Source: Gammaproteobacteria bacterium (GTDB lineage Bacteria; Pseudomonadota; Gammaproteobacteria; Eutrophobiales; Eutrophobiaceae). From it: a stretch of DNA of 6,390 nucleotides. The notes beneath the pieces were generated by a model, which made no database searches, was not told the origin of the DNA, and saw only the letters and a program-made list of their open reading frames with translations. Of this stretch, positions 1 to 6,322 are shown one piece after another (the stretch's first letter is position 1; each line of letters opens with the position of its first letter). The position numbers and the translations under genes were made by a program. The stretch is taken from contig VYCZ01000219.1 in the NCBI GenBank assembly GCA_009843675.1, positions 1-6,390 of the forward strand. Direction: 5' to 3'.

Positions 1-96
1 AGTATAAGCCATGGGTTTCAGTCACCCTCTTGATTAAAAATATCGGAACCTGTTTCGGAAAATTTTACAACTCCTTAATGTTAACATCCGTAACGA

Positions 97-124
97 ATCA
101 TGGAAAACCGTATTAAACCATGAT
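97..124. promoter_or_regulatory. 7-bp inverted repeat, possible operator
   Basis: ATCATGG (97-103) and its exact reverse complement CCATGAT (118-124) flank a 14-nt AT-rich spacer. The half-sites are 21 bp apart centre to centre, about two helical turns, which suits a dimeric DNA-binding protein. The centre lies about 70 bp before the predicted transcription start near 180, a position used by upstream activators. A long RNA hairpin is less likely, because the repeat lies upstream of the predicted promoter and the loop is large. A chance 7-bp match in about 200 nt is possible. No particular regulator family is recognised. Confidence 0.3.
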
Positions 125-144
125 ACACGCGAACAGGGCATGTA

Positions 145-173
145 TTGACCGGCCTCATACTGTCAGGTAAATT
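145..173 (+). promoter_or_regulatory. Predicted sigma70-type promoter of the operon
   Basis: TTGACC (145-150, five of six matches to the -35 consensus) is separated by exactly 17 nt from TAAATT (168-173, four of six matches to the -10 consensus). Transcription would start near 180, giving a leader of roughly 27 nt before the receptor start codon. The preceding 140 bases are AT-rich compared with the genes. No other -35/-10 pair with acceptable spacing was found in 1-206. Judged by eye only. Confidence 0.4.
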
Positions 174-192
174 GGACGGGCATTCAGAAAGT

Positions 193-200
193 GGGGGAGA
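193..200 (+). promoter_or_regulatory. Strong ribosome binding site of the receptor gene
   Basis: The purine run GGGGGAGA contains a GGAG core ending 7 nt before the ATG at 207. It supports that start codon and is clearly the best Shine-Dalgarno sequence in the window. The two downstream genes have only weak purine stretches. Confidence 0.7.
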
Positions 201-206
201 GTTGAT

Positions 207-2792
207 ATGAAGCGCATTATTCCCGGCTGTTCCGCCAGAGTCAGCCTTGTTCCCGTCTTGTTGTTCATCATTTTTCCCTGCCAGACGGCGCTTGCCCAGA
301 GCGGTCTGCTTGAGGAAGTCATCGTCACCGCGCAGAAACGCGAGCAGTCCATCCAGGATGTCGGCATTTCCATCACGGCAATCAGCTGGGAACAGATGGA
401 AGCCCTGGGAATTGCCAACAGCATCGAGATAGCCCGCTATTCACCTGGAGTCTCCATGTCCGGTGGCGGCGGCGACCAGCGCAACGAGTTTACCATCCGC
501 GGCGCGACCCAGAACGATTTCGCCGACCATGCCGAGGCACCCAATGCCATGTACGTGGACGAAGTTTACCAGGCGGCCCAGCAGGCCCAGTTGTTCGCCA
601 ACTTCGATATGCAGCGGGTGGAAATCCTGAAAGGCCCGCAAGGCACCCTGTTCGGCCGCAACGCGACCGGTGGCCTGATCCACTTCGTTACCAATAAGCC
701 CTCGCAGGAATCCGAAGCGTTCGCTGACCTGACCTACGGTTCCTATGATACGGTCAGGGCGGAAGGCGCAGTAAGCGGCGGCCTGTCGGAAACCCTGTCG
801 GCCAGGCTTTCCGGGGTCTTCATCTACCATGACGATCTCATCGACAACCCGTTCACCCCGGAAGACATGCCGCCGGTACCCGGCCTGCTGCAGGCCGTCG
901 GCCGGCCCGCGACATTCAACCCCGATGTAGACGCACATGACAAGTACGGCGAGGAGACCTGGGGTTTGCGCGGCCAGTTGTTGTTCGAACCCAATGAGGA
1001 CGTGGAATTTCTGCTGTCGGCCAACTACGGCGAACAGGAATGGGCGCCGGCGGCCTATAACAGCATCCCCACGGTCGCATTCGTGGATGACACCGACGGC
1101 GACGGCGTGTTCGACGATACGGTGAATACTGCGTTCCAGCGCGACGTGCGCACCACCTGTGAAATGATCAGGGTCACCGACGGCGGCTGTGAAAACTCCA
1201 TATTTGACGGCGACCTGGACGGTGTGCGCCCCAATGACCAGGGCGACCTGTTCGGGTTTTTCGACCCGGACCCGATCCACGATTTTGCCGGCCCCAACGA
1301 CCATGCCCCCCACCCGGGCAACGAGGTGGAGTTGTATAATATCTCAGGCAAGCTGACCTGGGACATGGATTTTGCCAGGCTGGTATCGGTCAGCGCGTTT
1401 TCCAACATCAAGCACCGGCAATCACTGGATGTGGGCGATGCCCCGGTGCCGCAGTTCATCTATTTCCGCCAGACCGATATGGACTGGTTCTCCCAGGAAA
1501 TCCGCCTGGAAGGGGAAGCCGATCGCATGCGCTGGATCGCCGGCGCCTATTACCTGTATATCGATGCAAAGGCCGCCCAGGGGCTGGCGGACACCATCGG
1601 CGGACTGAATATCTTCGGAGGTTATTTCTTCGGCCCGGTGCTCAACTCGGATAACGGCATTCCGTTTTTTGTGCCGGGTGTCGGCGGCACCCCGCTTAAT
1701 ATCATCACGGGCGAGGCCGGTTTTAACCAGGGCGACCTGTACCTGGAGGCGACCACGGATACGGACCTCAAGACCGATTCCTATTCGCTGTTCGGCCACG
1801 TCGATTTCGACCTGACCGACCAGTTGATGATCACGGCAGGGTTCCGCGGCATCATCGAAGAGAAGGATTTCAGCTTCAACAACCGGTTGTACCGCAACGT
1901 CAGGGATAACTACCCGGACGGCGCGCAGTTTGCCGGCGCCGAGCCGCTGAGCCTCATCTTTGTGCCGGGCGTGCCGTTCGAGTTTCTTGCCCCGCATGCG
2001 GACAAGACCTCGGATTTCCTCTGGTCCGGCAAGCTGCAACTCAGCTACTCGCCCAATGATGACCTGTTGTTCTATGGCGGCGTGAGCCGCGGGGTGAAGG
2101 CAGGCAATTTCAACGGCCCCCTGCTGACCACGCTGACCCAGGATGAATACGGGTACAAGGAAGAGGTCCTGTGGTCCTACGAGGCCGGGTTCAAATCCAC
2201 CCTGTTCGGCGGCAAGGCCCGTTTCAACGTATCTGCGTACTATTATGACTATCAGGATTACCAGGCATTCCAGTTCGTCGGCACCTCCGGCGCGGTGTTC
2301 AATGCCGATGCCGAGTCCTGGGGATTCGAGGCGGAATTGATCGCCTCCCCGGTTGAGAACACGGACATCTGGCTGGGGTTCAGCTATATCGACCCGGAAG
2401 TGAAAGACCTGGAAGTGGCGGACAACACGTTCAGGGACGTCGAACCGACCTTCACGCCACAAGTCCAGTTTTCCGGGGTGGGGCGTTATACCGTGCCCAA
2501 CGTCATTATGGGCGGTTCGGTCACGCTGCAACTGGATGGCACCTATACCTCGTCCAGTTTCAGCAACGTCAATAATTTCGACAGTCACACCATGCCTTCG
2601 AGCTGGATCGGCAACGCCCGCATCCAGTGGAGCAGCGCGGACGGGCGTTATTCCATCGCAGGCTTCATAAAGAATTTCTCCAACTCGCGCACCCAGACGA
2701 CCACGTTCGACCTGGCGACCATAGGCGGGGCGGACGAGATCTCCTTTGAGAAACCGCGCTGGGGCGGCGTCAATGTGAGGGTGAGTTACTGA
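207..2792 (+). CDS. TonB-dependent outer-membrane receptor
   Basis: This 861-residue protein is a 22-strand beta-barrel transporter that would take a ligand across the outer membrane using energy from TonB-ExbB-ExbD. Residues 1-30 form a signal peptide (basic MKR start, hydrophobic core, TALA|QS cleavage). A TonB box, EEVIVTA, follows at 36-42. The plug domain runs to about residue 165 and carries the family signature VEILKGPQGTLFGRNATGG (138-156). The rest is the barrel, with alternating aromatic strands and a terminal Tyr861 as the probable barrel-assembly signal. The TonB box follows the signal peptide directly, so there is no FecA-like signalling (STN) domain. A long predicted surface loop (about 280-370) holds Asp-rich DxDxDGxxD motifs and the only two cysteines of the mature chain (318, 328). 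The start is fixed by the GGAG site and the signal peptide. Length is normal for the large catabolic-type receptors. The ligand is unknown; the downstream enzymes suggest an organic substrate, or possibly PQQ, rather than iron. Confidence 0.95.
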   Translation: MKRIIPGCSARVSLVPVLLFIIFPCQTALAQSGLLEEVIVTAQKREQSIQDVGISITAISWEQMEALGIANSIEIARYSPGVSMSGGGGDQRNEFTIRGATQNDFADHAEAPNAMYVDEVYQAAQQAQLFANFDMQRVEILKGPQGTLFGRNATGGLIHFVTNKPSQESEAFADLTYGSYDTVRAEGAVSGGLSETLSARLSGVFIYHDDLIDNPFTPEDMPPVPGLLQAVGRPATFNPDVDAHDKYGEETWGLRGQLLFEPNEDVEFLLSANYGEQEWAPAAYNSIPTVAFVDDTDGDGVFDDTVNTAFQRDVRTTCEMIRVTDGGCENSIFDGDLDGVRPNDQGDLFGFFDPDPIHDFAGPNDHAPHPGNEVELYNISGKLTWDMDFARLVSVSAFSNIKHRQSLDVGDAPVPQFIYFRQTDMDWFSQEIRLEGEADRMRWIAGAYYLYIDAKAAQGLADTIGGLNIFGGYFFGPVLNSDNGIPFFVPGVGGTPLNIITGEAGFNQGDLYLEATTDTDLKTDSYSLFGHVDFDLTDQLMITAGFRGIIEEKDFSFNNRLYRNVRDNYPDGAQFAGAEPLSLIFVPGVPFEFLAPHADKTSDFLWSGKLQLSYSPNDDLLFYGGVSRGVKAGNFNGPLLTTLTQDEYGYKEEVLWSYEAGFKSTLFGGKARFNVSAYYYDYQDYQAFQFVGTSGAVFNADAESWGFEAELIASPVENTDIWLGFSYIDPEVKDLEVADNTFRDVEPTFTPQVQFSGVGRYTVPNVIMGGSVTLQLDGTYTSSSFSNVNNFDSHTMPSSWIGNARIQWSSADGRYSIAGFIKNFSNSRTQTTTFDLATIGGADEISFEKPRWGGVNVRVSY

Positions 2793-2817
2793 TATCCGAT
2801 ATAGATAAGCAGTACCA

Positions 2818-4155
2818 ATGACAACAACAATTATCCGGGGAGGCACCCTCCTCACCGCTGATCCCGCGCAACCGCTGCTGACCGACGGCCACATCAGGAT
2901 AGACGACGGCATCATCACGGCCGTCGGAGCAGGCGCAGGCCCGGACGTGGCAGGAGCCGAGACGATAGACGCCCGCGACAAGCTGATCATCCCCGGTTTC
3001 GTCAATGCCCACACACACCTGTGCATGACCCTGGGCCGTTCCCTGGGTTCCGACCGTACCCTGCTGCAATGGTTGGCCGAAGCGCAACTGCCGTTCATGG
3101 CGCAGATGGATTCCGAGGACTATGCGCTGGCCGTGACCCTGGGCGCCATCGAGAACCTGAAGGCCGGCAATACCACCGTGTGCGAGATCTTCTTCTCCTC
3201 GCGCTACACCGACGGCGCCGATGCGCTGGCCGCAGCGGCCCTGGATGAGACGGGGATACGCGCCCTGCTGTTCCGTTGCTCCAGCGATGAGGAGTTCGCC
3301 CCGGGCTTTATCGAGACCACCGGCGAGATCGATACCCGCAGCAAGGAACTGCTGCAGCGCTGGCGCGCCCATGACCGGGTCGGGATAGGGGTAGGCCCGC
3401 TCGTGCCTTGGACCGCCACCGATGAGTACTGGGCCGACACCTGCGCGTTGCGTGACGACGGAGTGGGGGTACACCTGCATACCGCGGAAACGCCGGAATA
3501 CAATGACCTAATGGTGGCGCGTACCGGGAAACGTAACGTGGAGTTCCTAGCCGACGCCGGCGTGTTGAACGAGAGAGTCATGTTGAACCACTGCATCTAC
3601 CTGGCCGACTCTGAGATCGAGGCCATCGCTGCCCACGGCGCGAACGTGGTGCATGACCCCACCTCGAACATGATCCTGGCCTCCGGCAACGCTCCCGTAT
3701 TGAAGCTGCGTAGCGCCGGGGTCACCGTCGGGCTGGCCTGTGACGGTCCCGCCTGCAACAACACCCAGGATATGTTCGAGGTGATGAAGGACGCGGCGTT
3801 GCTGCAAAAAGTCACCACCCGCGACCCCGTGTCGCTGACCGCGCAGGACGTGTTTACCATGGCCACCATGGAAGGCGCCAGAGCCTGTGGCATGGCGGAC
3901 CGGATCGGCAGCCTGAGCGCCGGCAAGTTGGCGGACATTACCATCGTCGACACCCTGGCCAGCCACCTGCGCCCCATCCACGACCCGTTCGCGACCCTGG
4001 TCTATTCGGCCCGCGCCGCGGACGTGGAGACCGTGCTGGTCGGCGGCGAGGTCGTGGTCCGCAATAAAACACTGCTAACCATGGATGAAGGAGATATAAT
4101 CCGCAAAGCCCAGTTGCGCGCCGAGGAACTGAGAAAGTCCGCCGGCCTCAACTGA
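2818..4155 (+). CDS. Metal-dependent amidohydrolase, TRZ/ATZ deaminase type
   Basis: This 445-residue cytoplasmic enzyme of the amidohydrolase superfamily (COG0402: cytosine, SAH/MTA, chlorotriazine and 8-oxoguanine deaminase relatives) would hydrolyse a C-N or similar bond, probably releasing ammonia from an aminated heterocycle or amidine. The small N-terminal beta domain begins IIRGGTLLTAD. The TIM barrel follows with the expected residues in order: metal ligands His65 and His67 (NAHTH), His221 with acid/base Glu224 (HTAE), substrate-contacting His258 (LNHC), the PTSNM segment at 281-285, and metal ligand Asp309 (CDGPACNN). The C terminus has the usual GSLSAGKLADITIVD (364-378). All catalytic positions are intact and the length is typical. 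There is no signal peptide. HDPTSN replaces the common HCPTSN, and PACNN replaces the usual ASNN, so the substrate may differ from characterised members. The gene begins 25 nt after the receptor stop with no clear Shine-Dalgarno sequence, which suggests translation coupled to the upstream gene. The exact substrate cannot be assigned. Confidence 0.9.
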   Translation: MTTTIIRGGTLLTADPAQPLLTDGHIRIDDGIITAVGAGAGPDVAGAETIDARDKLIIPGFVNAHTHLCMTLGRSLGSDRTLLQWLAEAQLPFMAQMDSEDYALAVTLGAIENLKAGNTTVCEIFFSSRYTDGADALAAAALDETGIRALLFRCSSDEEFAPGFIETTGEIDTRSKELLQRWRAHDRVGIGVGPLVPWTATDEYWADTCALRDDGVGVHLHTAETPEYNDLMVARTGKRNVEFLADAGVLNERVMLNHCIYLADSEIEAIAAHGANVVHDPTSNMILASGNAPVLKLRSAGVTVGLACDGPACNNTQDMFEVMKDAALLQKVTTRDPVSLTAQDVFTMATMEGARACGMADRIGSLSAGKLADITIVDTLASHLRPIHDPFATLVYSARAADVETVLVGGEVVVRNKTLLTMDEGDIIRKAQLRAEELRKSAGLN

Positions 4156-4197
4156 TTTCTGTATTAATCTATCCAATAACACGTTGTAAAGAAAGCT

Positions 4198-6312
4198 ATG
4201 CGCGTTCGTATTTTATTGTTTTTTATTGCCATATTATCCCTGTTTCTGTCCGCCTGTGACCGTATCGAAATGCCTTCCGGCACTGCCGTTGTTACTGACG
4301 AGCGCCTGGTGAATGCTGCGGCGGAACCCCACAACTGGCTGAACCACGGCCGCACTTATGACGAACAACGGTTCAGCCCGCTGGCGCAGATCAATGACGG
4401 CAACGTCAAGCAACTGAAACTGGCCTGGCACCTGGACCTGCCGAGCAAGCGCGGACTGGAGGCTACGCCACTGGTCGCGGACGGACGCATGTACACCACC
4501 GGCACCTGGAGCCGGGTCTATGCGCTGGATGCGGCTACTGGCGAACTTTTGTGGGAATACGACCCGCAGGTGCCGCCGCAGAAGGGCATCGACGCGTGTT
4601 GCGACGTGGTAAACCGGGGTGTTGCGCTTTGGCGCGACATGATTTACGTGGGTACCCTGGACGGCAGGCTGATTGCGCTGGACGCCATGAACGGCGCCGA
4701 AGTCTGGTCGGTGCAGACCACGCCCAGCGACCGGCGCTATACCATTACCGGCGCGCCGCGGATCGTGGGCGGCAAGGTACTCATCGGCAACGGGGGCGCC
4801 GAGTTTGACGCCCGTGGATACGTCACGGCATACGACGCGGCAACCGGCGAGCAGGTGTGGCGTTTTTACACGGTGCCCGGCGATCCGGCATTGCCCTTTG
4901 AGAATCCCATCCTGGAACAGGCCGCCGGGACCTGGACCGGCGAGTGGTGGAAATTCGGTGGCGGCGGCACCGTATGGGACGCCATCAGCTATGATCCGGA
5001 ACTGAACCTGGTGTACCTGGGCGTGGGCAACGGCACACCCTGGAACCGGCGCGTGCGCAGCCCCGGTGGCGGCGACAACCTGTTCCTGGCGTCCATCGTC
5101 GCCGTGGATGCGGACACCGGCGCATACGTCTGGCACTACCAGACCGCGCCCGGCGATACCTGGGACTTCACCGCCACCCAGCACATTATGCTGGCAGACC
5201 TGGAGATCGGCGGCGAAACCCGCAAGGTGCTCATGCAGGCCCCGAAAAACGGCTTCTTCTACGTCATCGACCGCACCGACGGCGAACTGCTCTCGGCCGA
5301 ACCCTTCGTCGAAGTGAACTGGGCCTTGCGTATCGACATGCGCACCGGGCGTCCCGTGGAAGCGCCAAACGCCCGTTACCAGGACGGCGAGTTCGCCAGT
5401 TCACCGGCCGCGCCCGGTGGCCATAACTGGCACCCCATGGCCTACCACGCCGGTACCGGTCTGGTCTATATCCCGGCCCAGGACCTGCCCTGGGTGTACA
5501 AGGAAGTGGAGAAATTCGAATTCAGCAAGGTTACGACGAACACCGGCCTGGATCCGGTTATCGCCTCCATGCCGGAAGACCCGGCAATCCAGGAGGAGGT
5601 ATCGAAACTGCTCAAGGGCTACCTGCTGGCCTGGGACCCGATCAAACAACAGCCGCGCTGGATCGTGGAACTCCCGATAGCATGGAACGGCGGCGTGCTG
5701 GCGACGGCCGGCAACCTGGTATTCCAGGGCACCTCCCACGGTGAATTTATCGCTTATGCCGCCGACACCGGTGAACGCCTGTGGGCCCACGACGCCCGGA
5801 CCGCGGTCCTGGCCGGGCCGGTGACCTACCAGGTGGACGGCAAACAGTACGTGGCAGTGATGGCTGGTTACGGGACGGCCTTCGGCATTGAATCCGGCAT
5901 CGTCGCCAAGTGGGCCGGGGTACGCGCGCTGAACCGCATCGTGGCCTACACGCTGGACGGCGCGGATGAGTTGCCGCCGCTCCCGCAGTTGCCCGACCCG
6001 CCGGCGCCTCCCGCACACACCGCCGACGCAGAGACCGTAGCCGTGGGCAAGCTGCTGTATCACCAGTATTGCTCCCGGTGTCATGGCGACGGGGGCATCA
6101 GCGCCGGGGTACTCCCGGATCTACGCTACCTGGATGCGGACACCCATGCGCTCTGGGACGCCATCGTCCTGGGCGGCTCGCTTTTCGATAAGGGTATGCC
6201 CGGCTTTGCCGCACACCTGGAGAAGGCCGAGACCGACGCCATCCACGCGTACGTCATCAAGCGCGCCCACGACCCGGAGTACATTCCCGCAAGCCTGGAT
6301 CGGCTGCGCTGA
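4198..6312 (+). CDS. PQQ- and haem c-dependent alcohol dehydrogenase, lipoprotein
   Basis: This 704-residue quinohaemoprotein oxidises an alcohol to an aldehyde or ketone outside the cytoplasm and passes electrons from PQQ through its own haem c. Residues 1-20 are a lipoprotein signal: MRVR, a hydrophobic core, and lipobox LSAC with acylated Cys20 followed by Asp21. An eight-bladed propeller follows. It shows the entry motif around NWLNHGRTYDEQRFSP (46-61), tryptophan-docking repeats such as YALDAATGELLW (108-119), AYDAATGEQVW (211-221) and AVDADTGAYVW (302-312), and the vicinal Cys134-Cys135 that stacks on PQQ. Predicted Ca/PQQ ligands are Glu202 and Asn278, and the catalytic base is Asp323 (WDFT). 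A proline-rich linker (about 592-605) joins a cytochrome c domain with CSRCH (625-629) and axial Met667 (KGMPGF). Length and domain order match type II quinohaemoprotein alcohol dehydrogenases; lupanine hydroxylase and tetrahydrofurfuryl alcohol dehydrogenase are related alternatives. It starts 42 nt after the amidohydrolase stop, with a weak AAAGAAAG upstream. The lipid anchor is unusual for the soluble type II enzymes. Confidence 0.95.
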   Translation: MRVRILLFFIAILSLFLSACDRIEMPSGTAVVTDERLVNAAAEPHNWLNHGRTYDEQRFSPLAQINDGNVKQLKLAWHLDLPSKRGLEATPLVADGRMYTTGTWSRVYALDAATGELLWEYDPQVPPQKGIDACCDVVNRGVALWRDMIYVGTLDGRLIALDAMNGAEVWSVQTTPSDRRYTITGAPRIVGGKVLIGNGGAEFDARGYVTAYDAATGEQVWRFYTVPGDPALPFENPILEQAAGTWTGEWWKFGGGGTVWDAISYDPELNLVYLGVGNGTPWNRRVRSPGGGDNLFLASIVAVDADTGAYVWHYQTAPGDTWDFTATQHIMLADLEIGGETRKVLMQAPKNGFFYVIDRTDGELLSAEPFVEVNWALRIDMRTGRPVEAPNARYQDGEFASSPAAPGGHNWHPMAYHAGTGLVYIPAQDLPWVYKEVEKFEFSKVTTNTGLDPVIASMPEDPAIQEEVSKLLKGYLLAWDPIKQQPRWIVELPIAWNGGVLATAGNLVFQGTSHGEFIAYAADTGERLWAHDARTAVLAGPVTYQVDGKQYVAVMAGYGTAFGIESGIVAKWAGVRALNRIVAYTLDGADELPPLPQLPDPPAPPAHTADAETVAVGKLLYHQYCSRCHGDGGISAGVLPDLRYLDADTHALWDAIVLGGSLFDKGMPGFAAHLEKAETDAIHAYVIKRAHDPEYIPASLDRLR

Positions 6313-6322
6313 GGAAATCCGG

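Noticed and set aside
1..25. Possible start of a divergent minus-strand gene (ATG at 12-10 reading MAYT, or GTG at 25-23), preceded on that strand by AAGAGGG
   Set aside because: Only 4 to 8 codons lie in the window, and the purine stretch is too close to the GTG and rather far from the ATG. A divergent gene to the left is possible but cannot be supported.
3..116. Short plus-strand open frame entering from the left edge and ending near 116
   Set aside because: The region is AT-rich with no coding-like composition, and the translation matches nothing recognisable. It is more likely intergenic control sequence.
441..1313. 290-codon minus-strand open frame opposite the receptor plug and early barrel
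   Set aside because: It is a shadow of the receptor gene with no domain and no plausible ribosome binding context.
207..2792. FecA-type signal-transducing siderophore receptor
   Set aside because: The TonB box follows the signal peptide directly, leaving no room for an STN domain, and no sigma factor or anti-sigma gene is adjacent.
1422..3098. Long open frame of 558 codons on the minus strand opposite the receptor and the start of the amidohydrolase
   Set aside because: It lies antisense to strongly supported genes and spans their junction. Its Arg/Gly/Val-rich translation has no recognisable domain, and it follows from the GC-rich third positions of the real genes.
4234..5184. 316-codon minus-strand open frame opposite the dehydrogenase
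   Set aside because: It is antisense to conserved propeller motifs and its translation shows no family features.
4198..6312. Lanthanide-dependent XoxF-type methanol dehydrogenase
   Set aside because: The residue two positions after the catalytic Asp is Thr rather than Asp, and the protein carries a fused cytochrome c domain that XoxF lacks.
6297..6320. GGAT...ATCC pairing around the dehydrogenase stop as a terminator stem
   Set aside because: Only 4 bp pair, the loop is long and no T tract follows.
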